Assembly: GCA_035620975.1 (NCBI GenBank)
Contig: DASPFV010000202.1
Span: 1 to 44,994, forward strand
Reading direction: 5' to 3'
Source: DASPFV01 sp035620975
Lineage (GTDB): Bacteria > Acidobacteriota > Vicinamibacteria > Vicinamibacterales > 2-12-FULL-66-21
DNA: 44,994 bases
Part shown: piece after piece, positions 33,225 to 42,085 of the stretch
How the letters are laid out: each line of letters begins with the position of its first letter
Numbering within the stretch: position 1 is the stretch's first letter
Program-made: the position numbers and the translations under genes
The notes under the pieces: generated by a model
The model's database searches: none
What the model was told of the DNA's origin: nothing
Seen by the model: the letters and a program-made list of their open reading frames with translations, nothing else

Positions 33225-34655
33225 ATGCACACCATCGATCAGGCGCACGAGACGTTCCGGGACGAGCTGGCGAGCATCGCGCGCGACGGCCGCCGGAAGT
33301 GGATCTACGCTCGCCAGCCAGCCGGTCGGTTCTACCTGGCGCGTACGGTGCTGAGCTGGGGCCTGCTCGCATTTCTCTTCCTGGCGCCGTTCGTGACCTT
33401 CCGCGGGCTGCCCCTGGTGCTGCTGGATATCGTCGAGCGCCGCTTCGTCTTCTTCGGGCTCGTCTTCTGGCCGCAGGATTTCTACCTGGTCGTGCTGCTC
33501 GCCCTGACCGTGCTCGTGACGCTGGCGCTGTCCACGGCCGCGTTCGGCCGGGTCTGGTGCGGCTGGCTCTGTCCGCAGACGATCTTCATGGAGATGCTGT
33601 TCCGCAAGATCGAGTACGCGATCGACGGGTCCGCAGAGCAGCAGGTCCGGCGTCACCGCGGCCCCTGGACGGCCGATCGGATCGGCCGCGTCGTTGTCAA
33701 GCAGGCCATCTTCTTCGCCCTGGCATTCGTCATCGCGAACGTGTTCCTGGCCTGGATCATCGGCGCCGACGAGCTCCGGGCGATCGTGACGGATCCCCCG
33801 GCGCAGCACCTCACGGGCCTCTTCGCGATCACCGCGTTCAGCTTCGTGTTCTACGCGGTTTTCGCCCGGTTTCGCGAGCAGGCCTGCCTCGTGGCCTGCC
33901 CGTACGGACGCGTCATGTCGGCGCTCATCGATGCGGACACGATCAAGGTCACCTATGACCGATCGCGGGGGGAGCCCCGCGGCCGGCGGAGCGCCGCGCC
34001 GGCGTCCGCGGGAGCCCCGCAGCGCGGGGATTGCATCGACTGCTTCCAGTGCGTCACCGTCTGTCCGACCGGGATCGACATCCGCAATGGCGTGCAGCTG
34101 GAATGCCTGGACTGCACGTCCTGCATCGACGCGTGCGACAGGGTGATGGATCGCATCGGGCGCCCCCGCGGGCTGATCCGGCTCACGTCCCACCGCGCCA
34201 TCACGGCCCTGCGCCGGCGCAGGCTGCCCCCCCGGGTTGCCGCCTATGCGGCCGTGTGGCTCGGGCTGGTGGCGCTGGTCTCGACCCTCGTCGCGCGGCG
34301 GCCCGATCTGGACGTCCTCGTCCTCCGGCAGGCAGGGACGATGTTCACGCGCCTGGACGCGGGGAACCTGGCCAACTTCTATACGGTCCAGGTCTTCAAC
34401 CGCACGGCGGATGCGCAGGCCTTCGAGATCGTGGCCGCCGATCCGGCCGGCGCCACCGTCACGCCACTCGGCCTGCTCTCGTCGGTGCCTCCCTACGGAC
34501 TGCTGGAAGGCCGCCTCGTCCTGGCGGTTCCTTCCTCAGGGCTGCGGGGCGCTGCGACGCCGGTCCGCTTCGAAGTACGGATGGCGGGGCGAACGGTGCA
34601 GCAGATCGAGTCGTCCTTCGTCGGGCCGGGCACCGTGGGCGTGGGCGGGAAGTGA
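33225..34655 (+). CDS. ccoG: Cytochrome oxidase accessory ferredoxin CcoG/FixG/RdxA
   Basis: The 476-residue polytopic iron-sulfur protein has membrane helices in the first half (LLAFLFLAPFVTFRGLPLVL and others), with the conserved WCGWLCPQTIFMEM and LVACPYGR motifs. A twin 4Fe-4S domain follows, with ligands in CIDCFQCVTVCP and CLDCTSCIDACD. A last helix and an Ig-like FixG_C domain end it. CcoG acts in copper reduction during cbb3 oxidase assembly. ATG 33225 is preceded by GAGGG six bases upstream. The frame is open further upstream to 33099, but that part (RRPGHAGGADHRPRG) looks non-coding. Confidence 0.94.
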   Translation: MHTIDQAHETFRDELASIARDGRRKWIYARQPAGRFYLARTVLSWGLLAFLFLAPFVTFRGLPLVLLDIVERRFVFFGLVFWPQDFYLVVLLALTVLVTLALSTAAFGRVWCGWLCPQTIFMEMLFRKIEYAIDGSAEQQVRRHRGPWTADRIGRVVVKQAIFFALAFVIANVFLAWIIGADELRAIVTDPPAQHLTGLFAITAFSFVFYAVFARFREQACLVACPYGRVMSALIDADTIKVTYDRSRGEPRGRRSAAPASAGAPQRGDCIDCFQCVTVCPTGIDIRNGVQLECLDCTSCIDACDRVMDRIGRPRGLIRLTSHRAITALRRRRLPPRVAAYAAVWLGLVALVSTLVARRPDLDVLVLRQAGTMFTRLDAGNLANFYTVQVFNRTADAQAFEIVAADPAGATVTPLGLLSSVPPYGLLEGRLVLAVPSSGLRGAATPVRFEVRMAGRTVQQIESSFVGPGTVGVGGK

Positions 34656-34687
34656 TCGCGGATGGTCGTCTCGATCACGGGTCACGC

Positions 34688-34787
34688 ACTTGTCCACCGT
34701 AGCCCATCGGGCGAAGGTGGACTTGTCCCACCGGAGCCCACCGAGCGAAGGTGGACTTGTCCACCGTAGCCCATCGGGCGAAGGTGG
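34688..34787. repeat. Three tandem copies of a 33/34-base hairpin element
   Basis: Units at 34688-34720 and 34755-34787 are identical (33 bases, starting ACTTGTCCACCGTAGCCC); the middle unit 34721-34754 is a diverged 34-base copy. Each can fold as CCACC / GCCC-loop-GGGC / GGTGG with a 3x3 internal loop. The array sits between ccoG and the fixH-like gene, and a 32/33 identical copy lies inverted at 36268-36300. Downstream of it (34788-34850) are further GGATGCG words. No gene is supported in 34656-34868. Confidence 0.9.
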
Positions 34788-34868
34788 ATGAACGGGGATT
34801 TGCGCGGATGCGGTTTGGGACGCATCCCTGATGGATGCGCATATGTTGACAGGGGTTGGAGGCCAGGC

Positions 34869-35318
34869 ATGGGCAGGCTGAAGTGGAACTGGGGAGTCGG
34901 CATAGTCGCGGCATATGCCGCATTTGCAGCGAGCACGCTCGGGTTCGTGGCGTTCGCGATGACCCAGCCGGTCGATCTCGTGAGCGCGGATTACTACGCG
35001 CTGTCGCTCAGGCACGACGAGCGGCTCCGCGCCGAAGCCGGGACGCGCGCGCTCGGCCCGGCGTTCGTGTGCGAGGCAGGTGACGACGGCCGGTCGGTGA
35101 ACCTGAAGCTGCCTGTGGAGCATCGGACGCGGGCGCGCGGAACCATCCTGCTCTATCGGCCATCCGACTCACGGGCGGACCGCGTCGTGACGCTGCTCGT
35201 CAATGCCGAAGGCCGGCAGCGCGTTCCGCTCGCCGCAGCCGGACGCTGGATCGTGAAAGTACAGTGGGACGTGCAGGACCAGTCCTTCTACCACGAGCAG
35301 ACTGTGGTGGCGAGATGA
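34869..35318 (+). CDS. fixH: FixH-family protein (CcoH)
   Basis: The 149-residue membrane-anchored protein begins GRLKWNWGVGIVAAYAAFAAS with one N-terminal helix. The FixH hallmark VSADYYALSLRHDERLR follows directly, then an Ig-like periplasmic domain (LLYRPSDSRADRVV, AAGRWIVKVQWDV) ending with FYHEQTVV. FixH proteins aid cbb3 oxidase maturation with the CcoI copper pump. ATG 34869 has GGAGG six bases upstream. The gene overlaps the next one as ATGA. It is separated from ccoG by the hairpin-repeat array. Confidence 0.88.
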   Translation: MGRLKWNWGVGIVAAYAAFAASTLGFVAFAMTQPVDLVSADYYALSLRHDERLRAEAGTRALGPAFVCEAGDDGRSVNLKLPVEHRTRARGTILLYRPSDSRADRVVTLLVNAEGRQRVPLAAAGRWIVKVQWDVQDQSFYHEQTVVAR

Positions 35319-36001
35319 TGGCGCTTGCGGCGGGCGCGGCGCTCGGTCTCGCAGGGAGCGTTCACTGTCTGGCCATGTGCGGCCCATTGGTCGTGACGTT
35401 TGCCCGGGCAGCGAACCGCTCCCGCGCGGTTCAGCTGCGCCATGCGCTGACGTACCACGCCGGGCGCGTGCTCGTGTACGCCGCGCTGGGCCTGGTGGCA
35501 GGTACTGCGGGTGCCTGGCTGATGGCGACTGGGCTCGGCCGAGGCCTAGCCGTGGCCTGTGGCGCGCTGCTGATTGCCGCGGGGGCTTCGAGGTTCGAGC
35601 TCCTGGGCGGGCGCCTTGCACGCCCGTGGGCGGCGCCCGTGGCGGCCGCGACGGCCGCAGCCCACCGCTGGAGCGTCTCGAGGCCCCTGAGCGGACCGCT
35701 CGTCACCGGCGCGCTGAACGGACTCCTGCCGTGCGGCCTCACGTATGCGGCTCTCACCGCTGCCGTCGCGATGGGCGGCCAGCGGCCTGCGACGCTCTTC
35801 ATGCTCGGCTTCGGCCTGGGCACCGTTCCGGCACTCCTTGCGGCAAGCCTCACTGCGTCAGCGCTGCCGCATGCCATCCGGGCGCGCCTGCGCCGCGTGG
35901 CCCCCGTCGCGCTGGCCGTACTGGGCGCGCTGCTCATCGCCCGCGGCTTGGTGCCGCAGGACCACGCAAAAGCTGGAGCGGCTGTCGTCCACCGCCACTG
36001 A
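35315..36001 (+). CDS. Sulfite exporter TauE/SafE-type (DsbD_2 / HupE-like) membrane protein of the cco cluster
   Basis: The 228-residue protein has about six membrane helices. The conserved motifs GSVHCLAMCGPLVV at the N-terminus and NGLLPCGLTYAALTAA in the middle are those of the PF13386 'cytochrome c biogenesis transmembrane' family, common at the end of cco/fix clusters. The paired Cys in HCLAMC and the loop Cys of LPCG suggest a metal or thiol relay role. The likely job is copper or redox handling for oxidase assembly; sulfite export is only the family name. It starts within the fixH stop (ATGA). Confidence 0.85.
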   Translation: MMALAAGAALGLAGSVHCLAMCGPLVVTFARAANRSRAVQLRHALTYHAGRVLVYAALGLVAGTAGAWLMATGLGRGLAVACGALLIAAGASRFELLGGRLARPWAAPVAAATAAAHRWSVSRPLSGPLVTGALNGLLPCGLTYAALTAAVAMGGQRPATLFMLGFGLGTVPALLAASLTASALPHAIRARLRRVAPVALAVLGALLIARGLVPQDHAKAGAAVVHRH

Positions 36002-36018
36002 TCCCGCGGACGAAAGCG

Positions 36019-36098
36019 CCACGGGAAAACGGCCACGGAAAAACGGCCACGCAAACAGCCATGGAAAACAGCCATGGAAAACGGCCACGGAAAAACAC
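36019..36098. repeat. Array of six 12-14-base 'CCACGGAAAAACGG' words
   Basis: Successive units start at 36019, 36033, 36047, 36059, 36072 and 36085. Consensus CCACGGAAAAACGG with CCATGG variants and length changes. The array lies 18 bases after the SafE-like stop. The same words occur inverted at 26096-26142. Confidence 0.9.
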
Positions 36099-36254
36099 CA
36101 ACAAACACGGAAGGGCTGCGACATTCGTCTGTGCGAGTTTCATTGGCCCGGTTCATCCTGCGCTCCTCAACGTGCCGTGTGTAGGACTTTGCTTGACACC
36201 GCCCCGCTGAAAAAGCCTCGTTCGCCTGCGTACCGGAGGCCGGACCATCCGCGG

Positions 36255-36341
36255 AATCCGCGTTCATCCACCTTCGCCCGGTGGGCTACGGTGGACAAGT
36301 CCGCGTCCCGTGAGTGACCGGCGTTCATTCGCGTCGCGTGA
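36255..36341. repeat. Composite repeat: hairpin element set inside a GCGTTCAT/CCGCGTCCCGT word
   Basis: A 33-base hairpin element (36268-36300, reverse complement of the 34688 unit with one mismatch) separates GCGTTCAT from CCGCGTCCCGT; these two halves are contiguous in the 1756-1828 tandem repeat. A degenerate further copy (GCGTTCATTCGCGTCGCGT) follows at 36321-36339. The rest of 36002-36507 holds only repeat words (for example the AGCTGGCAGCTGGAAGC stretch near 36485) and no supported gene. Confidence 0.85.
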
Positions 36342-36507
36342 GAAACGCCCACCGCCGACAACGCCGGCCTGAATGGGAAGGGACAGATGCTGGTCGAGCC
36401 GGACATGGGAGGCCGGCTCGGAGCGCGTGTGAGCGAAATCACCTGCCGGACGGCGGTCGACCCTGTGACAGCCGGAAGCGGGAAGCTGGCAGCTGGAAGC
36501 GGTCAGC

Positions 36508-36961
36508 TCACAGCGCCCGCGCCAGCACACGTCCGATCGCCATCAACGCATCAGCCTCTTCTTCGGTGAAGATCCGCTCGCCGTAGTTGGCGATCCCGAG
36601 CGCGCCGACGGCTCGGTCGTCCCGAAGAATGGGCACCACGATGGAGCCCTGCAGCCCCGTGACGCGTGCCCCCGGACGGACGTCGCCGCTCGTGTCCGTC
36701 TGGATGTTGCATGCATTGACCGGCTGCCGGCGTTCCACGGCCAGTCCCGCCATCCCTTTGCCGATTGGCACGGTACGGACGGTCTCGATCACGACCGGAG
36801 GAATCCCGCGGCTCGCGCTGCGCAGGTGGAGCAGGCCGTCTCCGGCCAGCAGGTGAATCGTTCCGCTGTCGGCGCCGAATCGCTCGAGGATGTGATCGAG
36901 CGCCGCGTCCCAGCCATCGTCCGAGCGAACGGTTTTCTCTATCGTGTCCAGGAACGTGGTA

Positions 36962-36972
<11 letters not shown>
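36508..36972 (-). CDS. GAF-domain protein at the end of the ebo operon
   Basis: The 154-residue protein is a single GAF domain: ALDHILERFGADSGTIHLL, the GIPPVVIETVRTVPIGKGMAG segment, VNACNIQTD, LQGSIVVPILRDDRAVGALGIAN and a closing helix (FTEEEADALMAIGRVLARAL). Only one Cys is present, in NACN, so it lacks the cysteine set of free-methionine sulfoxide reductase. It may bind a small ligand; none can be named. Its ATG lies 11 bases inside the eboF stop region, so it is translated together with the ebo genes and is last in that operon. It is not a standard ebo member. Confidence 0.88.
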
Positions 36973-38341
<1,369 letters not shown>

Positions 38342-38348
38342 TGGCCGT

Positions 38349-39569
38349 TCAGGGACGCACACTGCTCGTGGCGTCGAGAACCCAGGCGTACTCGCGGGCA
38401 ATCGATTCGAGCAGGTCCACCTTGAGACCGGGCGGCAGCACGTCCCACGTGTAGGTTTCGATCTCCAGGTGCGTGGTGAGCCTCCGCCGCAGCAGGTGGC
38501 CGATCGTGCGCGACACGTAATCCTGAGTCGAGCCCAGGCCTTCGTAGCCAGCCGTGAAGAGCGGTACGTGGAAGTGGATTCGCCAGGCCCGCTCGCCGTC
38601 CCGTCGCGAGCCCTGCAGCGCCTCGCCGAGATCCGGGAACCGCGCGAGCCGGCCGTCGCGCTGCTCCACCACCTGGTGGAGGTAGACGGGATCCGCAAAT
38701 GCCCGCAGGCGTTCGATCACGGCTCCGGCCGCATCCCGATCCGCGGGAACCGTCACCTCAATCGCAGAGCTGAGCTGCGCCCGGCCGATCCGGATGCCGG
38801 CCGCCGTCAGCCGCTCCAGGGCGGGCTCCGGATCCTCGAACTCCACGGCGAAATGGCAGCAGTCGAAGCACACGCGGACGTGCTCGAGCAGCCGCGCCCG
38901 CGCCACGTCGATCCCACAGCCCAGGAAGCCAGCGACCGCGCGCGCGCCCGCCTCGAGCAGGCGCCGCTCGAAGAAGGCGATCGTCTCGTCGGTGTTCTCG
39001 ATCGAACAGTCGGGCTCGGGCTCGAGGTCGAGGTGGATCAGCGCTCCGTGGTCCTCGCGCACTTTCGCCAGCGCGCCGGCCACGCGGGAGACGTTGCGCG
39101 TGACGCTCGCCCAGCCGGCCTCGTCGCCTTCAGCCATCCAGTGCTTGTAGGACAACGGAGCGGTCGACACGCCGCCGTCGACGCCGGCCGGCAGCAGGTG
39201 CCGGAGGATCTCGATCAGATCCAGGGTGTAGCGGACTCGGGCCTCGTCCCTCCAGTCGGGTGCGTAGACATCCGCCTTGACCACGGTGCCGTGGAACGCC
39301 CCATGCGGGAAGCCGTTGATGAGCGCCACGTAGAGGCCCTGGCCGTCCAGGAACTCCCGGAACGTCTGCAGCCGGCCGCCTGCGAGCAGTTCGCGCGCCT
39401 CGCGGGCCGACAGCCGCAATCCAATCCCGAACGGTTTGTCGGGCAACAGTCGGGCCTTGAGCGCCGGCGCGTACCGGGCGAGAGTGGAGAACACCGCGTC
39501 CCAGCCGCTGGCCGGATGGATGTTCGTGCAGTAGGTCAGGTGGAAGTGGTCGTCCGGGGGGAGTCGCAC
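38349..39569 (-). CDS. eboE: Metabolite traffic protein EboE (TIM-barrel, xylose-isomerase-like)
   Basis: The 406-residue protein begins MRLPPDDHFHLTYCTNIHPASGW, the HLTYCTNIHP motif being typical of EboE. A sugar-phosphate-isomerase-like TIM barrel follows: LIHLDLEPEPDCSIENTDE, VRVCFDCCHFAVEFEDP and AQLSSAIEV carry the expected metal-site acids and histidines, and HFHVPLF and LEIETYTWDVLP end the barrel. GTG 39569 is preceded by GGTGGGTT. Biochemical function is not known; genetically the family belongs to the ebo export cluster. It lies one base after eboB and seven before eboF. Confidence 0.9.
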   Translation of the reverse strand: MRLPPDDHFHLTYCTNIHPASGWDAVFSTLARYAPALKARLLPDKPFGIGLRLSAREARELLAGGRLQTFREFLDGQGLYVALINGFPHGAFHGTVVKADVYAPDWRDEARVRYTLDLIEILRHLLPAGVDGGVSTAPLSYKHWMAEGDEAGWASVTRNVSRVAGALAKVREDHGALIHLDLEPEPDCSIENTDETIAFFERRLLEAGARAVAGFLGCGIDVARARLLEHVRVCFDCCHFAVEFEDPEPALERLTAAGIRIGRAQLSSAIEVTVPADRDAAGAVIERLRAFADPVYLHQVVEQRDGRLARFPDLGEALQGSRRDGERAWRIHFHVPLFTAGYEGLGSTQDYVSRTIGHLLRRRLTTHLEIETYTWDVLPPGLKVDLLESIAREYAWVLDATSSVRP

Positions 39570-39570
39570 G

Positions 39571-40416
39571 TCAACCCACCGGGTTCGCGGCGGCGACCTC
39601 GCTCCCGACCTCGGGGCGTATCCGGAACTTCGACGACTGACTGAGGAACCTCACCGGGTTCTCGTACACGACGCGGTGGATAAGCGCTTCGGGGTGCCGC
39701 CGGCGACGCATCTCCATGATGAACCGTGGAACGGCGATTGGATCGCTCGGGCCCCAGTCGCACGCGCCCGCCACGCAGAGCCGGTCGGCACCGAAGCGCT
39801 CGATCATGTCGGCCGCGCGTGCCGCTGATACCTTGGTCTGGGGATAGAGCGTCAGGCCGGCCCAGTAGCCGTGGTCGAGAATCGGACGGAGCGTGTGCTC
39901 CTCGGCGTGGTCCACGAGCACGCGTCCGGGCTCGAGCGTCGGGAAGGACCGGAGCACGTCCACGGAGATGCGCGTGCCCTTCAGCTTGTCCTCGAGGTGC
40001 GGAGTGTGGATCAGAATCATCTGCCCGTGAGCCACCGCGAGCTCGATCTGTTCGGTGTAGGTATCGATCTCGTTGCGGGTGACGCGGTTGAGGCCGATCT
40101 CCCCGATGCCGAGCACGGTGGGCCGGTCCAGGAACTTCGGGATGCGCTCCAGGACCTGGCGCGAAAGCGCGCGATCGTCGGCCTCCTTCGGGTTCATTGC
40201 CATCCAGGTGTAGTGCTGGATGCGGTACTGGGCCGCACGCTGCGGCTCGAATTCGGTGAGCTGACGGAAGTAGTCCTCGAAGCCGTCGGCGCGGCTGCGG
40301 TCCCAGCCGGCCCAGAACGCCGGCTCGGTGATCGCGACGCATCCGGTGAGCGCCAGCTGCTGGTAGTCGTCGGTCGTCCGCGACACCATGTGCGCGTGGT
40401 GATCGATGTACTTCAT
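39571..40416 (-). CDS. eboB: EboB-type TatD-family metal-dependent hydrolase
   Basis: The 281-residue amidohydrolase-fold protein has metal-site motifs in order: DHHAHM at residues 5-10, the Glu in GIGEIGLN near 104, His in LIHTPH, the DHAEEHT segment and Asp in GACDWGPSD. It ends with YENPVRFLSQS, where TatD proteins have their 'NP' closing motif. In ebo clusters a TatD-like protein is standard. The substrate is unknown, and DNase activity should not be assumed. ATG 40416 overlaps the stop of the preceding small gene (ATGA). Confidence 0.88.
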   Translation of the reverse strand: MKYIDHHAHMVSRTTDDYQQLALTGCVAITEPAFWAGWDRSRADGFEDYFRQLTEFEPQRAAQYRIQHYTWMAMNPKEADDRALSRQVLERIPKFLDRPTVLGIGEIGLNRVTRNEIDTYTEQIELAVAHGQMILIHTPHLEDKLKGTRISVDVLRSFPTLEPGRVLVDHAEEHTLRPILDHGYWAGLTLYPQTKVSAARAADMIERFGADRLCVAGACDWGPSDPIAVPRFIMEMRRRRHPEALIHRVVYENPVRFLSQSSKFRIRPEVGSEVAAANPVG

Positions 40417-40718
40417 GACCGCGCCTCCTGGCTCCAGCGATCGTAGGCGCCCCGGGCGCTCTTCCGGTCGAGCGACGGGAGGGGCTCGGTCGTCGGATCG
40501 CTCAGCAGCATCTGAATCCGATCCAGGCGAGTCCCCGGCTCCCCGAGAACCGCGAGAGCCTCGGCGAACGCCTTCATCCGGAAGTCGCGGCCGGCAGCCC
40601 CGGGGTCGGCGCGATCCAGGCGATCGAGGAACGCCGCGATTTCCAGCACGCGCGTGCGGTTCTCGATGAAGTACTCATCCACCAGTTCCGTGGCGCTCAA
40701 TGGAGATCGGGTAGTCAT
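40413..40718 (-). CDS. Small ebo-cluster protein in the eboA position, unrecognised
   Basis: The 101-residue soluble, largely helical protein (TELVDEYFIENRTRVLEIAAF, FRMKAFAEALAVLGEPG, RIQMLLSDPTTEPLPSLD) is about half the length of cyanobacterial EboA and shows no clear motif from it. It may be a shortened EboA or an unrelated replacement. ATG 40718 has a good Shine-Dalgarno (GAGGA, five bases), although it lies 44 bases inside eboD; a GTG at 40682 would reduce the overlap to 8 bases. The ATGA overlap with eboB confirms that it is part of the operon. Confidence 0.75.
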   Translation of the reverse strand: MTTRSPLSATELVDEYFIENRTRVLEIAAFLDRLDRADPGAAGRDFRMKAFAEALAVLGEPGTRLDRIQMLLSDPTTEPLPSLDRKSARGAYDRWSQEARS

Positions 40719-41907
40719 ACGCGTCCTCTTCCTCGCCAGTGCTCCGGCCCTGCGTCCTGAGGCGCTCGACGCTCTGGCGAACGATGTCGCGGTGGATCTC
40801 GTGGGCGTCGAAGGGCCGCCCGATGCCGCGCAGGAGCATGATCGTCAGCTCGCCGCCCAGGTGCTCGCGGAACTCGTCCAGCCCGGCCAGCACGCACGAG
40901 GGATCGCCGACGGCATCCAGGCGGCGGCTCAGCTGCGGATGGTAGATCGGCAGCCGCAGGGCGGTCAGCAGGTCCAGGATGCGCCTCCACTCCTGCTCGG
41001 AGAGCGATCCCGTCAGATGGGAGTAGGTGGTGTCGAGGGCAATGCCGATCGCTACGGCTTCACCATGCCGCAGCCGGTGCCGGGTCAGACCTTCCAGCTT
41101 GTGCGCGGCCCAATGGCCGAAATCCAGCGGTCGCGAGGACCCCAGCTCGAACGGGTCCCCGCCCTCCGCAATGTGCGCCAGGTGGAGCGCGGCTGATCGC
41201 CTGATCACGTGCTCCATGGCGGCCATGTCGCGGCCCGCCAGATCGCCGGCGTGCGACTCGAGGTAGTCGAACAGGGCGGGGTCCCTGATCAGTGCTACCT
41301 TGACGGCCTCGGCCAGCCCCGCGCGCCAGTCGCGGTCCGTCAGCGTCGTCAGGAACGCGAAATCGTTGAGCACGGCGAACGGCGGCGCGAAGCTTCCCAG
41401 ATAGTTCTTCTGCCCGAAGAGGTTCACCCCGTTCTTCACGCCCATGCCCGAATCGTCCTGCGCCAGCACCGTGGTGGGCACGCGGATGAGGCGCACGCCG
41501 CGGTGGACGATCCCCGCCGCGTATCCCGCCACGTCCAGCACGGCCCCGCCGCCAACGGCCACCACATAGGAGTGGCGGCACAGCGCGGCGTCGTGGATGG
41601 CGTCGATGACCTGCGGCACCACCGCCGGATCGTTCTTGGCGTGCTCGCCGCCGGGAATGACCACCGGCGCCGCGGCCATCTCGAGCGCGTCCGCGTGCGC
41701 GCGGCAGTAGGCCGTCAGCGCCTCGATCAGGCTCGGGTGCGCCGCGGCCACTCCGTGGTCCACCACGAACAGCAGGCGCGCAGCCCTTCCAGGCTGTGTC
41801 GGCTGCACGGCCGTGCGGAACACGGGATTCGACGAGACGAAGAGGTCCCTGGTGAAGTAGACCGGGTAGTGGAACGCGACCTGGAACTGCTGTCGGATGA
41901 CGTCCAT
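40675..41907 (-). CDS. eboD: EboD-type 3-dehydroquinate synthase-like enzyme
   Basis: The 410-residue member of the DHQ synthase superfamily has the NAD-binding motif AVGGGAVLDVAGYAAG followed by RVPTTVLAQDDSGMGVKNGVN, LGSFAPP, and the metal ligands Glu in AGLAEAVKVAL, His in LDFGHWAAHKLE and His in RHGEAVAIG. Some superfamily members (2-epi-5-epi-valiolone synthase, EVS) use sugar phosphates instead of DAHP. The ebo context argues against a role in aromatic amino-acid synthesis. The C-terminal tail (TGEEEDAYDYPIS) is longer than that of AroB and overlaps the next gene by 44 bases. The true substrate is unknown. Confidence 0.87.
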   Translation of the reverse strand: MDVIRQQFQVAFHYPVYFTRDLFVSSNPVFRTAVQPTQPGRAARLLFVVDHGVAAAHPSLIEALTAYCRAHADALEMAAAPVVIPGGEHAKNDPAVVPQVIDAIHDAALCRHSYVVAVGGGAVLDVAGYAAGIVHRGVRLIRVPTTVLAQDDSGMGVKNGVNLFGQKNYLGSFAPPFAVLNDFAFLTTLTDRDWRAGLAEAVKVALIRDPALFDYLESHAGDLAGRDMAAMEHVIRRSAALHLAHIAEGGDPFELGSSRPLDFGHWAAHKLEGLTRHRLRHGEAVAIGIALDTTYSHLTGSLSEQEWRRILDLLTALRLPIYHPQLSRRLDAVGDPSCVLAGLDEFREHLGGELTIMLLRGIGRPFDAHEIHRDIVRQSVERLRTQGRSTGEEEDAYDYPISIERHGTGG

Positions 41908-42085
41908 CGCACGTCAGCGTGTCGTCCTCGTCCTCCCTCGTGGCTGCAGGAGGCTGAAGACGCATCCTGCACGGGACCTCGCGTTCGAGCTCGTCGCGCT
42001 TTCCGAGGCGGCCGCCGCCTCAGCGCCCAGGACGGCTCACCGATTTCCGGACTGGACCTGATGCCACGATCCGGCGGTCACGACG

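Noticed and set aside
34688..34787. CRISPR-like array
   Set aside because: The units are directly adjacent with no unique spacers and there are no cas genes; it is a tandem hairpin repeat. The arrays at 1756 and 36019 fail for the same reason.
36314..36586. Plus-strand ORF of 90 codons between the repeats and the GAF gene
   Set aside because: It is made of repeat-derived sequence at its 5' end and is antisense to the GAF gene at its 3' end; it has no ribosome binding site or recognisable domain.
40675..41907. Annotation of eboD as AroB of the shikimate pathway
   Set aside because: The metal and NAD motifs fit the superfamily, but the long C-terminal tail and strict linkage to ebo genes, with no other aro genes nearby, argue for the ebo paralogue.
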